64,000 nucleotides of DNA from Crotalaria pallida (Eukaryota; Streptophyta; Magnoliopsida; Fabales; Fabaceae): positions 148,118,597-148,182,596 of the forward strand of contig CM075652.1 of assembly GCA_037953625.1 (NCBI GenBank), given 5' to 3'. The notes beneath the pieces are model-generated. The model saw only the letters and a program-made list of their open reading frames with translations, made no database searches and was not told the origin of the DNA. The first letter of the stretch is position 1. Each line of letters begins with the position of its first letter. A program made the position numbers and the translations under genes. Positions 22,249-33,504 of the stretch are shown here, in pieces.

Positions 22249-22508
22249 TACTCCCTTCATTCCTATAAAACTTTTATTTGTCAATGATATAAGTCTCATT
22301 TCCAAGTTTTAATGCATTAATTACTTTTTTTTCATAAATACCTCTATTTATTCAACACATTTTAGAGTCTCGATAACAATTATAGAGTTAATTTTGAAAA
22401 AATTTACCAAAAAAATAATATTTTCAACATCACTAATAATACTAATTAATTTTCTTAAAATGTGTATTTTTTTTTCAAATAAGTTTATATATATGACTGA
22501 AAGGAGTA
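22249..22508. mobile_element. Stowaway-like MITE, family A
   Basis: TA-bounded, left end CTCCCTTCATTCCTATAAAA, right end TATATATGACTGAAAGGAG. The interior matches other family A copies (aacacattttagagtctcg). Confidence 0.75.
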
Positions 22509-23624
22509 TAACATATAATTACAAGGTAATTTAAAATTACATTTAGAAGTAAATATTTAAATTTTTAATATCACTAATATTCTAATAATATTAACTAATT
22601 TTTTTTAATTACATTTAGAAGCTAAGAAGAAACCAAGCTTGTATTTTAACCGGCTCCCTTATACAATGATGAGTTTCAAAATTGGGTATTTTACTATGAC
22701 TAAAATAGCCTGATGTTGTTAACCAAAAAAAATAGACTGATATTTTTTTCTTCAAAAGACTAATCATAAAATTAGCTATATTTAAAGGAAACAAAAAACT
22801 TGTTTAATCTCTAGTTTATTGTTTTTAAAACGTTTGTTTCAATTTTACCTTACTTATAAGTAATGTGTCTTCAGTTTTGGCCCCAATTGTACCGAAATTT
22901 CTAATTCTATCCCTACCTCTGCAGGCAGTCCCTAACGCCCGCAAAAATAATTTTACACATCGGTTAAGTTAAATTCATTATTGATTTATGTTATTAGGTA
23001 TTAAGTTTTAGTCTGATAACTTTTTATTGTGTCTTTAATTTGGGGTTTCTATATTATTTTAACATAATAATCTTTATCAAATCCTAATTTTACATTTAAG
23101 TTTCTGCTATATTTTCCCTATAATTTTATCCATTAATAATTGTATTTTTTATAAACTCATAAATAATTGTATTTTCTATAAACTCATTAATAATTGTATT
23201 AATTTCCTTTAATTTGTTCAAACTATTTATCACAAAGTTTTGTCAATTATTTATTTAATCAAATTTTGGTAATCGACTTCACAAATGAGAAATCTAGAAA
23301 AGTAAAATGGGTAGGGAGCTTCTTTTAACCGACCCTATTTTTACATTCGGCATAACACGTTTCTAATTTTTTATTATAATTTTAAAATTACTATTTTCTC
23401 TATTTTGTTTCCTCATCTGCATTAGTATTCCTTTCCTCCTCCCTTTCATGATGATATCACCACTCATTGTTATACCAACTTATAGTTGTGAGCAGATAGT
23501 TGTGAGCTTTCTTTTTAATGTTTTAAACTTCTTTTATTTTTTTTCTTCACCAAACAGCTCTAATAATTTATTGTCTAAATCAATAAGTTAAAAATTATCA
23601 AATAAGCTATAAAATTGTCTTACC
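22509..23624. other. Non-coding spacer
   Basis: AT-rich; short direct repeats 'taattgtattttctataaactcat' style near 23130-23195 (three partial copies). No gene recognised. Confidence 0.4.
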
Positions 23625-24555
23625 AGATATAGCCAATATCCGTTAGAAATCCCTTTACTAATATTTGTGATTTTCTTATTTTTCAAAAGATAATTACTTA
23701 TTTTTCGAGGTTATTATTCCCTACGGGTGATCTTATTCGGTTAAGTTATGAAATAATATTGCGTGGGAGCATTCAAGTTTCAATTCTGTGAGGTCCAGTC
23801 TCTTCTCCATAACTAGAAATTAAAAATAAAAGCAATTTTAAAAAAGAAATCACTCATCCTTTTTCATACATTTTCCCATTGGTGACAGTTATAGTTATTT
23901 GTTAATTCTACTTTTAAATTTTGTATTTGTATGTTATATTTACTCAATTCATTATCTAAACTTTTATATTTGTTTCAACATTTAACAAATTATTAAAGCA
24001 CTTAGGATATGAATGTTTATGACATGAGAGTCTATAAGCTTAAGATTCAATAATTTGTTTACGTTTGAATACATATTTTGAAATAAAAATACTTATACAA
24101 CTACCGAACTACGATATTTGAATGTAACACCCCACTGGAACACTTTACAAGGACCTAAGATTATTCTTAAAATTGAATTAAAATTGATTGCTTGAATTTG
24201 AAATTAAATTTATTATCATTTATCACATAGTTGGAAAGGTCGAGATTAAGCAAACATAACCCTTATAATAGAATTAGTATTGGATAGATAAAGTAGATGA
24301 TCAAACTATAGATACAAATTTGCATAAGATTGGATTCATAGGTAATAGAACCTTCACTTTAAGCATATAAATTACATGCAGGGGGTCAAGCATGCAATAA
24401 CATCTTGGATTTGCATCGGTTACTTATACATAACACTAATGAAAGCAGAGCTTGACAAAGATACCACAAATGTAACATACATATAAGTTACTTATTCCAT
24501 TCACTTATTATTCAAATCAGATCAAAGCATCTGCTTAATTTGGCATATTATTTTA

Positions 24556-25572
24556 CTACGCTTTGGGTATGATGTGGTTCAAAGTTGTTGAGACAGACTC
24601 AAATATTGCATTCGAAACTCTTATCACTGACTCCGACATCACATTAGATTTTGGAACATAGGGAATTATCTGACCACTGAAATCATTTTGAACATCACGG
24701 AACCTGTCCCAAAGCATAACTCCTCCATAGTTAGGTGTTTTCTTTATGTAGGGAAGCACCCCAACATTCACCACTTCTGGTGGCATATAACCACTTTGAA
24801 CTGCACTCTTTGCTGCAGGTAATCCTAAGTAGATGTTACTGGGTAGTCGTTTAACTATAGAGGCCCATTTGTCCCAGGAATTCAACAATGAACCAACGCC
24901 ATAGATAGGTGAATACTCGCATTGAGGGTTGTTGTAGAATTGGATAAAGATATAATCAAAAAGGCCAGTTTCTATAGCCTTTTGAAGGTAATAAATTTTT
25001 GGTTCAGTTGGACATTGAGGTGCTGCTGACAAGTAAAAGTACCTGCCACTCTGTCTGTAAGTGTCAAGTTCTCTAGCAAGGTCATCCCAATAAAGATCAG
25101 TTTTCTCAATATCAAAATCAATGCCATCTAAGGTAACATTTCCTAGTGGACCATTTTGGCCACTGAGAAAGTTATCATAGAGATAATTGGAAACATTTTT
25201 GGCATCTTCGGTTGAGCATAGGCCATAGTCATAAGCCCATACATCAGCTCCTCCAATGGAAAGTAAAACTTTGATACCTTTGGATTGGCAATATTCTATT
25301 TCTGATTGAAGGTTGGTGCAGGAGTTCGAGTCGCCACCACAATGGTCAGCAAAGTTCCATTTCACTTCTCTGTCACAGCCAAACTGAACTAGAGAAGCAA
25401 GGAGAATTGTCTTATACCTGTAAGAGTTACATGCGGCAGTCAAGTTGCCATCACCATTGTTCTGGCCCCAGTAGATGGCAATACCCTCTATGCGGCCAAA
25501 GGAAGAGGTGATGATGGAGGAGAATGTGATGAGGCACGAGAGAAGTACTAATGCTTGCCTTTTGGAAGCCAT
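24556..25572 (-). CDS. Class III chitinase-like GH18 protein with C-terminal extension (chitinase 2)
   Basis: Single exon, 338 residues. Signal peptide at about 1-26, mature protein starting around RIEGIAIYWGQNNGDG. The catalytic motif DGIDFDIE is at 149-156 with acid Glu156; LSAAPQCP, QFYNNPQC and GGVMLWDRFRDVQ follow, so the fold and active site look complete. Extra cysteines compared with chitinase 1 (FGCDREV, DHCGGDSNSC) restore the middle cysteine-rich loop. Unusual: about 35 residues continue past the normal GH18 end, reading as a likely amphipathic helix and finishing NHIIPKA. Such tails can be vacuolar-sorting or storage-related, but that is inference. The start is the first ATG of the frame and fits the signal peptide. 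A TATA box lies upstream at 25644-25652. Chitinase 3 is its near duplicate. The gene looks functional. Confidence 0.93.
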   Translation of the reverse strand: MASKRQALVLLSCLITFSSIITSSFGRIEGIAIYWGQNNGDGNLTAACNSYRYKTILLASLVQFGCDREVKWNFADHCGGDSNSCTNLQSEIEYCQSKGIKVLLSIGGADVWAYDYGLCSTEDAKNVSNYLYDNFLSGQNGPLGNVTLDGIDFDIEKTDLYWDDLARELDTYRQSGRYFYLSAAPQCPTEPKIYYLQKAIETGLFDYIFIQFYNNPQCEYSPIYGVGSLLNSWDKWASIVKRLPSNIYLGLPAAKSAVQSGYMPPEVVNVGVLPYIKKTPNYGGVMLWDRFRDVQNDFSGQIIPYVPKSNVMSESVIRVSNAIFESVSTTLNHIIPKA

Positions 25573-25643
25573 GATTATTGTGGATTGTGTATTTCCTTAG
25601 CTTGTTTATGGTTTGGTGACTCTTAGAGCAAAAGGAAGAAACC

Positions 25644-25652
25644 TATTTATAA
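25644..25652 (-). promoter_or_regulatory. TATA box of chitinase 2
   Basis: On the minus strand the sequence reads TTATAAATA, about 75 bp before the ATG at 25572. The same box and surrounding words (cctatttataa on +) are kept at chitinase 3. Confidence 0.7.
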
Positions 25653-25956
25653 GTTATAACAAGAATGAAGGTTAAATTGGTCACTTAAGGTATCACAACA
25701 AAGTATAATACTCCCTGTGATCTTCATTACAAGAAAAAGTAATCTAAATAACACTTAATGCGAAAGTTAGTTTAATGTATTTAATTTTCTTAAATTCATA
25801 AAAAAAATTATAGATACTTTAGAAAAGTTATATTGGTAATAAAACAAAAATTAAATGAAATCACTACTTTCTAGAATTATTTTAGAAATAATTATATTGG
25901 AAATAAAAAATTAGTTAACTTTTTTCACATATTTATTTGAAACCAAAATATATATG

Positions 25957-26109
25957 TTTTACCAACAAAGCCCAGCGCAGTTGGTAGATAGCTGGGTTCC
26001 TTAAACATGGAAAATGCTTTGTTGGTAGAGGCAAAACCCACTTTGGTGATCTCTACGCCTCGGAGGGGATTAGTCTTCGGCTATCGGCTGAGGGATACCC
26101 TCGGTGTAC
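25957..26109 (+). mobile_element. tRNA-derived SINE, family 1, lacking box B
   Basis: Contains gcgcagttggtagatagctgg (box A region) and the family tail 'cctcggaggggattagtctt', flanked by exact 15-bp repeats ACCAAAATATATATG (25942-25956 and 26110-26124). Compared with the copy at 52082-52243 the segment holding box B (ggggttcgatccctg) is missing. Confidence 0.82.
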
Positions 26110-26892
26110 ACCAAAATATATATGATTTTTTTTTTTATATAGTAGAGGCGGAAGGGAGTACCAAAAAACATTGTACAAAGTTTTTTAACTTTAATTTTTC
26201 TATAAAAACGTTTAGTAATATATAATCATATAATGTAATATATAATTTCAATTTATTTTTATTCTCCGCCATAATTTTGATTTAGGATAAACTTTTTTAT
26301 GTTTTTTTATTGACTTTTATGATATGAACGGAGTAGAAAAATAAAAACTTATTTGGGAATTTCCATGTTTCTTTTATAGATAAACATTTTCAATTTTAGG
26401 AAAAGGAAGAAAAAAACAAAGTTTGAAGTCTAAAAGAAAGAAAAAAAATAAATAAATACAGAACGTTTGAGATGCTTCTGAGAACATTGGCTATGCACTA
26501 ATTAAGTAATTTCTTAATAAATAGAGATACACTCAAATTCCTTCTTCCCATTTCGTGTTATGAGCAAATGAATATTATTGAAGTGCTAAATCTAATAATA
26601 TTGTCTCTAACACTTAATTTATAGATACTAATTTTCTTAATAAAATTTACCAAAAATTAGTGAACATTAAAGTTTACCAAAAAATATAGATACTTTAGAA
26701 AAGCAAAAAGGTTCTTGGAATATGGAATATAGATTGAAATTATTAGGGGTATATTTGGTATATGTTATTTAATGTTGGCTAAATATTGTAAACTGACTTA
26801 TATTTATAAACAAGAAAATCTTCAAAATGGTGACATTTAAAAAGATACGTAAAAAGTATAAGGTCTTATAAATAAAAACAAAATAAAAATCT

Positions 26893-27062
26893 CAAAAAGA
26901 TAACTTAGCACAATTGGTAGATATTTAGTTTTCTTAAGCATGATGTCAGATATTTTTCAACTCTTGTCGTCAGTATAGAAAATACCTTGTTGGGAGAAGT
27001 TATACTCATTTTAGTGATCTATCTACCTCAAATTTCTCAAAGTATGCTTCGACTTGATTAAT
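26893..27062 (+). mobile_element. Degenerate family 1 SINE
   Basis: Diverged relative: 'agcacaattggtagatattt', 'cttaagcatgatgtcaga', 'ttgttgggagaagttatact', 'ttagtgatct' align in order with the family 1 SINE. No target duplication resolved. Confidence 0.6.
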
Positions 27063-27399
27063 ATGACCTATAATAATTAAATTACTTAAATAAATATGAT
27101 GTTAAAAGTTTGATTTTTCATCATGTGTACACAAATTATTGATAAAATCAAAATTTCTTTTAATAATCTTTGATTATTGACCGCATATTTTTTTAAAAAT
27201 ATATTCATATATTTCTTTCGATTTTATATATGAGATCTTTTTGGATATTTTATGGGCAAAAGTGTTTTTCGGTTTTTTTATGGGGATAAAAGAAAATAAA
27301 TTAAATCCACTAAATGGTAGTGCCCACAATTGAACTTGGACTTCCAACTCCAAGTTTAAGATTTGATACATGATTATATGGGCTACACTCAATTGCCAC

Positions 27400-27667
27400 C
27401 TTTTTTAGGTTTTTATTTTAGTCTTATTTAAAAAATTACATTTTAATTTTCAATAGTATTTAATTATTTCTTTCCATAAACATTTGTGTTAACTTAACAC
27501 TTTTTAGAGTCTCAATATTAATTATAGCAATAATTTTGAAAAAATATATAAAATTTTCTCATTTTCAATACTACTAACAAATTTAATTAACTGCATTAAA
27601 AAAAGAGAGAGAGAGCGAGAAAGAAAGAAAATCCAAAATGGTCTTACATATGGAACCGGAGTGAGTA
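27400..27667. mobile_element. Family A MITE, degenerate left end
   Basis: Interior 'cataaacatttgtgttaact... aacactttttagagtctcaa' matches family A; the right end is GGTCTTACATATGGAACCGG followed by AGTGAG and TA. A (TA)n run follows at about 27767-27800. Confidence 0.65.
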
Positions 27668-27762
27668 TATACTCCTTCTATTTTTAAATATAAACATTTT
27701 AACTAACTTTTCACGAAAATTAAAAAAAATTAGTTAACATCAATAATATTGAAATAGATAAC

Positions 27763-27804
<42 letters not shown>

Positions 27805-27852
27805 TTATTCCTATGCACATCTTCTTCACAATAATTGTACAAATAAAAAATA

Positions 27853-28636
27853 TGCTTAATTGTATTTTTGGTCCTTTATCTTATTTTCGATATTCACTTT
27901 GGTCTTTTATTATATTTTTTAGTAATTTTGATCCTTTATTTTTTTAAAAAAAGATTCACTTTAGTCCTTCCGTTGAAAAAATGTTAGGTTTCACCATAAT
28001 ATTTCGGAATATTTTGAAATGGGAGGAGATATTCCAGAATATTCAGGTGAAATCTAACTTTCCAACTGAACCTTTTTAAAAAAACAAAGGACCAAAATTA
28101 TTAAAAAAATGCTTAAATATGAAAATGGTCCCTGTAAATATTGACTTATTTGAAATTGGTCCTTGTAAAAATTTTCTATTGGTTTTGGTCCATGTACTTA
28201 CAAAACGTTTTGATTTTGGTCCTTCATGTTAAATTTTGGTCCCCATAATTATGTTGGTAGTTTGTTTTGGTCCCTCTATTATTTAGATTTGATAGGTTTT
28301 GGTCCCTCTGGTGTCAAGGTTTTTGAACCGGTTTTCTTATATAATGTAAGTTGTCTGTTTAACCTTGAGAATTAATACAAAAATACCATCCTTAATTGGT
28401 CGTAGAATATAATATATTACATTTTCGGCATTTTTCATCCACATATAACAGAAGGGACCAAAACCAAAAAAATTTATAAATATAGGGACCAAAACCAAAA
28501 GAAAAATTTTACAGGGACCAATTTCAAAAAAGTCAATATTTATAAGGACCATTTTCATATTTAAGCCTTAAAAAAAATAATAAAGAACCAAAGTGTATCT
28601 TAAAAATAAGATAAAAAATTAAAATACAGTTAAGCC
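27853..28636. mobile_element. Mutator-like MITE (outer of a nested pair)
   Basis: Ends TGCTTAATTGTATTTTTGG and ...AATACAGTTAAGCC with an exact 9-bp target duplication TAAAAAATA (27844-27852 and 28637-28645). Nine-base duplications are characteristic of Mutator-like elements. Block S copy 4 (about 58755) has the uninterrupted target 'acaaaaaatac', so this insertion happened after the block was duplicated. The interior is disrupted by the element at 28110-28567. Confidence 0.85.
28110..28567. mobile_element. Mutator-like MITE (inner of the nested pair)
   Basis: Ends TGCTTAAATATGAAAATGG and the reverse-complement-like CCATTTTCATATTTAAGCC, long inverted arms rich in 'ggtcc', and an exact 9-bp duplication TTAAAAAAA (28101-28109 and 28568-28576). 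Same family of termini as the element it landed in. Confidence 0.85.
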
Positions 28637-28751
28637 TAAAAAATACGAATATTTATGCCGATAATTGAAGGGGACAAGCAAATTTTTATTTTTTTTATTT
28701 TTTTTAAGCTGGGACCAGTAAATTAAATGCGATAAAGAAAACCCAAAACAT

Positions 28752-29107
28752 TACTCCCTCCGTTTCACAGTGTTTGGTCTTTTAGTCTTTTTTTCTTGTT
28801 TCATAATGTTTGGCCTTTTACATTTTCAATACACAAACATATTTTTTTCTCCAATATTAACCTTTTATTCAATCATTTCTCTTACTCCTCATTAATTATA
28901 CTTTTATCATCTCTCTCATCTCTAAACCACTATACATTAATTAATGGACACACTTACTAATAAAAATTAAATACTATTACAATTTTCAATAAGGATTAAA
29001 TAGGGGCATTTTAGACAAACTATACATAATACTTACAATAATTAACAATTTCTTAATCTGTGTGCCCAGACCTAAAAGGTCAAAAATATTGTGAAACGGA
29101 GGGAGTA
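28752..29107. mobile_element. Stowaway-like MITE, family C
   Basis: 356 bp, TA-bounded, ends CTCCCTCCGTTTCACAGTGT and ATTGTGAAACGGAGGGAG. It interrupts 'cccaaaacatta|gaaaggatgg', which is uninterrupted in block S copy 1 (about 15188), giving an empty-site comparison. Confidence 0.88.
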
Positions 29108-29278
29108 CAAAGGATGGTAAAAGTTTAATATTGCGGTGGTTGTTTATCTCAATTTTCCTTTTCCTCATCTTTAGTCTGAGAACAAGAATAAAAAAAATAA
29201 AAATATATTGGAAAGACATATTTATTATTTTTAAAGGTTTTAAAAATATAAAAATGTTATTAGAGGTTAACATAACAA

Positions 29279-29339
<61 letters not shown>

Positions 29340-29923
29340 TTTCTATAAAAAAAATTATTAACAAAAGGGAACTACTCCTTCCGTTTCAATTTATCTGTCA
29401 TATTTCAAACAAAACACATCCTTTAACAAATCTAATAATTACTCAGATTTCCAATATATTAATTTTTTTTTTCTCACTATACTCTTTTTTTCTCTATAAT
29501 CATTAATTTTTCTCCACTACTTACATAAACCAAGACATATTAAATAAAGGCAAAAGTGAAAAATATCATTTATTACATTCTTGAAATCCTCAATAGTGAT
29601 AATATTGTGGCCAAGCAATCATAATTTAATATTGTGGTCCTGGATGCATGCTGATTTGGCGGATAGTCCACGCGGAAAACGTGTAAATAAATTAAAACTA
29701 AATAGTAACAAGTGCACAAAAGACACTTCTTAGTATTTGACTTAAAAAAATTCTCTTAATCTCAATCTTTAGGATTGATGATAAATACTTAAAAATAGTT
29801 ACGTTTTTTTTTAAACTAAAAATAGATTACATTTAAAAACTTTTATAATTATCATTTCCCATAAAATACATTTATTTTGATGTACTTATCTTCATCCCCG
29901 GAGGTTAAGAAATTGCAATATGA

Positions 29924-30110
29924 ACCAACGTGGGGTTGATCAAGTGGTAGCTCACTTGATTCCTTAACCAATTGGTTTCGAGTTCGAGTCTTGGGTATGA
30001 AACAACCCCCGCTGGGAGACCCCTACCGCTTAGTGCGAGCTCAGTTTGGTCGTATCAGATGAGTCGAATTCTGGGTAAACCAGATCTCAGTACCGGTTGA
30101 TGTAAAAAAA
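29924..30110 (+). mobile_element. tRNA-derived SINE, family 2
   Basis: Same head (gatcaagtggtagctcactt, gagttcgagtctt) and A-run end as the copy at 6533. The flanks aattgcaatatga (29911-29923) and aaatccaatatga (30111-30123) are an imperfect 13-bp duplication. Confidence 0.82.
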
Positions 30111-30417
30111 AAATCCAATATGAAAAATAGTACTCCCTCCAATCTTAATCATAAGAAAAAATTAATTTTATATTTTTTTAAAATATTAGTTGAATGTACA
30201 TAATTTTATCAAAATAATAAAAAAGGGATATACTTTAAAAAAGTACGAATAAAAAAATAAATCAACACAATAATTTTATAATTTTTTTTAAATTAGTGTA
30301 TTTAATAATATATAATTATTTAATTTTTTCTTATATTATATACTACAGTACTCCCTCCATTCCTAACTATTTATCTGTCTGATTTCAAACAAAATACATC
30401 CTTTAAAAAAATATAAT

Positions 30418-32163
30418 TACTCCCTCCGTTCCAAATTATATGTCAATTTAGCACTTTTCACATATTCTATATTATCTGTCACTTTATGAAATCAATGAGT
30501 ATTAACTACTTTTTTTCAATTTTTACCCATATTTATTGAAGTTGTGTCATTAATAGTCATAGTTGAGCAACCACCTCCTTAATTGATTAGTATTTCTGGG
30601 TAATTGATTTTTGTTTCTTTATGCATGTGCTTCTTTACAAAGGAAGGTGACTAAGTGCTCTGTACATTTGGCCATTTCTTTTCACAGTAGTGTGCTTTTT
30701 TTTTTTTTCATGTTATGCATTTTTATTTTTTATTTTTCTTTTAGAATTCATGGATTCAAATTGAGTTCATTAAAGCATTTTCTTTTACTTGCATTTTTCT
30801 CAATGCTGCAATATTTCCTATTAATACAGTTTACTAAAGTTTGAAACAAGTAGTACTAGCTAGTACTAAGCGGTAAAAATTCTTTTATTGGGAAAAAATG
30901 GTGGGAAATGAAAATTTAGAAAGTATTACTAAGCGGTAAAAATTTTCAGCCAGCATAGTGGCAACCCTTCAACTACTAAACCATTTCCGTGGAATTAAAG
31001 ATAGCCATGCAAGTATGCAACCCTTCAGTTTCTACGTGGAGAACTGCAACTATATTACTCATGTTTAGGGATGGCAACGGGGCGGGAATAGGGCGGGGGG
31101 TACTTTCCCATTCCCCATCCTCGGGTCCCATTCCTCCCCCATTCCCATCCCCAAACCCCATCTCGGGTAGAAATTGTTCCCCATCCTCATTCCCGACGGT
31201 CCCCACGGGGTCCCCAAACATACGCGAAATGAGTTTCATTTCAAATGAATTTTTTCTCAGGAACCAACATAAAAATGCAATTTTGACAAAAGCAAACAAA
31301 GAAATCAGTTACAAGTAAATCAAAAATTAAAGAACTAAACTCCAAAATAGAGCTACATTAACAGAGAGAAAAAGAAGAAGAAAGGTAACAACATTAACCA
31401 CACACCTGAGAGGATGAGATGGCAACGGTGGGTGGCGGACTGGCGGAACAGTGACGAGCTGAGAAGAACTGAGAAGAACGGTGGCGTAACAGTGAGGAGT
31501 CGCGATAGGAAGAACTGAGAAGAGAAAGGGGCGGCGCGGTCTGGGCGGAGGCCGGAGGAGTCGCACGATGAAAGAGGACTGAGAAGAGAAAGGTGCGGCG
31601 GAAGAATGAATCAGCACGGTGAAGGAGAAGAAGAAATTAGGGATTTAGTTGAAAGTGGAATGGGCGAATGGCTGCTGCAGTGCTGATATGTAGTTGAAAT
31701 TACGGTTGAAAGGTGAAATTACCAAAAAAAACAATTCTTTTAATTACATAAAAGTTAAAAACTAAGGGTGTATATGTAAAATAGGCGGGGAACGGGGCCC
31801 GCGGGGACGGGGGGACTTATCCCATTCCCCGCCCCGAAATCTGTACGGGGGAAAAATCCCCCCATCCCCAACCCCAACGGGGAAAAATCCCCGAAATCGG
31901 GGACCCGAACGGGGCGTTCCCCGCGGGGATCCCCGAATGGCATTCCCCATTGCCACCCCTACTCATGTTAAGTAGTGCTTGTGCTCTTAAAAATTTGTTT
32001 TTCATATTTAATGAATGTTGGTGCAATAAATGTATTGGAGAGTTTACAACAAGGGTATTTTTGTCAAAGTAATTCATATTTTTCTTAATATTAACACTTC
32101 CAATTATTACCTTAATCCGTGTGAAACCTCTAAAACGTCACTTAATTTGGAACGGAGGGAATA
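30418..32163. mobile_element. Family E MITE (level 3), split
   Basis: Ends TA + CTCCCTCCGTTCCAAATTAT and AATTTGGAACGGAGGGAA + TA. About 1.7 kb between them; it carries a hAT-like element at 31066-31961 and about 500 bp of unassigned DNA (30560-31057), perhaps another unrecognised insertion. Confidence 0.75.
31066..31961. mobile_element. hAT-like non-autonomous element (level 4)
   Basis: 896 bp with ends TAGGGATGGCAACGGGGCGG and CATTCCCCATTGCCACCCCTA and an exact 8-bp duplication CTCATGTT (31058-31065 and 31962-31969), both hallmarks of hAT elements. Subterminal regions are rich in cgggg and cccc words in both directions. The middle (about 31380-31650) is GC-rich on an AT-rich background, without a recognisable protein. 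Confidence 0.88.
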
Positions 32164-32506
32164 CTATTTAGATTTTCAATACATTAATTATGTTTTTCTC
32201 ACTATACGCTTTCTTTCTATATAGTCATGAACTTTTCTCCAATACTCACTTAAATCAATACCTACAGGGGCAAACATCTAAAATAACATTTATTGTACTT
32301 TTGAAATCTTCAAAATAAATAAAAAAGAACAAAAAATTTCTCAAAAAGAACATTTAATAAGGAATGAAGAGAGTACTAAATAGTAACATGTTTCACATTA
32401 TTTGTAAATAGAACAAAGGAAGAAAATCAAAAACTATATATTGAATTCAAGTTCATTGTTTTAATTTGTATGTCTTGGTTAAAAATAGACTTTGAACTTG
32501 TATCTA

Positions 32507-32508
<2 letters not shown>

Positions 32509-32548
<40 letters not shown>

Positions 32549-33504
32549 TTAGGTATCGACAGTTGAATCTTAACATCACATCATACTCATTAAACTCTGA
32601 TATATCAACATTACATCATCATTTTGTTATAAAACTTGACTTTAGATTTTTCCTATCTTCCACCAAAATAGTTTAGACTCTCCATACTCATGCATCTTCA
32701 TTACATCATCATGTACTTTAGATTTTAGGAATAATTGTATTGGAAATAGAAAGTTAGTTAAATTTTGTTTATATTTAAGACCATAAATAAGATGTTTTTA
32801 TTTGCTTATATTCGAGATCGGAGGGAGTACTAGATAAAGAATGTTGAGATTTATGATATTTTTTTTACTTAACTTCTAAAAAACTGAACAAATACTCCCC
32901 TCCTTTTTTTTTATTATCGGAGATTTTTTTAAAATAAAAATTAAAAAAAATAAAAAATTTCTAAAAATTTTTAAAAAAAACTTCTAAAAAAATTTTTATT
33001 ATCACCAACCCGGTTGTCTTACGCGGACTAATAAAAAAAAAACTTCAATTATCACATTTCTATTTTAAAATTGCGCTAATGGTTCTTGTACTACAAAAGA
33101 TTTAAAAAAAAAATAAAAAAAAAATTCATGGAGGCCGTGCGTGCATGTAAGTCTAAGGACACGTACGCAACATTATGATGTTTAGAAGAAACAAATTACG
33201 ACGAGTGTCAAAAGGGCTCTCTCTCAAGGCCATGTTATTGGTTGATATATATAATTATCGCATGAGTGTGAGAGAGGTAATGGGTATAATTATCGCATCG
33301 ATGCCTGGTCATGGCAGCGCCAGCCAGCCGGCCTGCTATACTGATAAGGTATGGCCACCACCGACATTCATTAATGATATCATCACTGCGGCCATGGACC
33401 TACGACAATTAATTCACCCTTTATTGCTATTTAATAAAATAACAGGATCGTGTATACTCTTTCCCTTCAATTTTGTTTGGACTTATAGACTTCTTTTTTC
33501 ATTC
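32509..33504. other. (TA)n microsatellite and non-coding spacer
   Basis: (TA)n at about 32509-32547. The open frame at 33175-33528 on + (117 codons) is not similar to anything I recognise and runs into a MITE, so I do not call it a gene. A short piece near 33008-33029 (gttgtcttacgcggactaa) matches the head of the family 3 SINE at 61601, inverted. Confidence 0.45.

Larger units (their letters stand above)
23625..26455. repeat. Segmental duplication, copy A (contains chitinase 2)
   Basis: Downstream flank (from ccgttagaaatccctttact), the chitinase gene and upstream landmarks (ccgccataattttgatttag at about 26266) are all matched, diverged, at about 54960-58725. The shared downstream flank includes a possible old SINE with 'gggagcattcaagtttcaat' (55083 in the other copy). 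Individual insertions differ: copy A has a SINE at 25957, copy B a solo LTR at 56833. Confidence 0.82.
27826..30131. repeat. Block S, copy 2 (upstream of chitinase 2)
   Basis: Landmarks in order: cttcttcacaataattgtac, ataattgaaggggacaagc, gataaagaaaacccaaaaca, ttgtggtcctggatgcatgc, gaaaacgtgtaaat. Expanded by the Mutator-like pair, a family C MITE, a family D remnant (29375-29612), a SINE and the family F nest. A long (TAA)n run occupies about 29277-29339. Confidence 0.78.
30349..32375. mobile_element. Family D MITE (level 2), split
   Basis: TA-bounded; left CTCCCTCCATTCCTAACTAT, right AAGGAATGAAGAGAG. Interrupted after 'aaaaatataat' at 30418 and resumed at 32162 with 'tatttagattttcaatacat', as in intact family D copies. 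Confidence 0.78.
30131..32420. mobile_element. Family F MITE containing a four-level nest
   Basis: Left end TA + CTCCCTCCAATCTTAATCAT at 30131. At 30349 the F sequence 'atatactaca' is interrupted and resumes at about 32376 as 'ctaaatagtaacatg', matching the uninterrupted 'actactaataacatg' of the copy at 15970. The right end is degenerate, so 32420 is approximate. Confidence 0.7.

Noticed and set aside
30611..30844. Hydrophobic 77-codon frame on +
   Set aside because: T-rich low-complexity DNA gives runs of Phe and Leu; no start context or homology.
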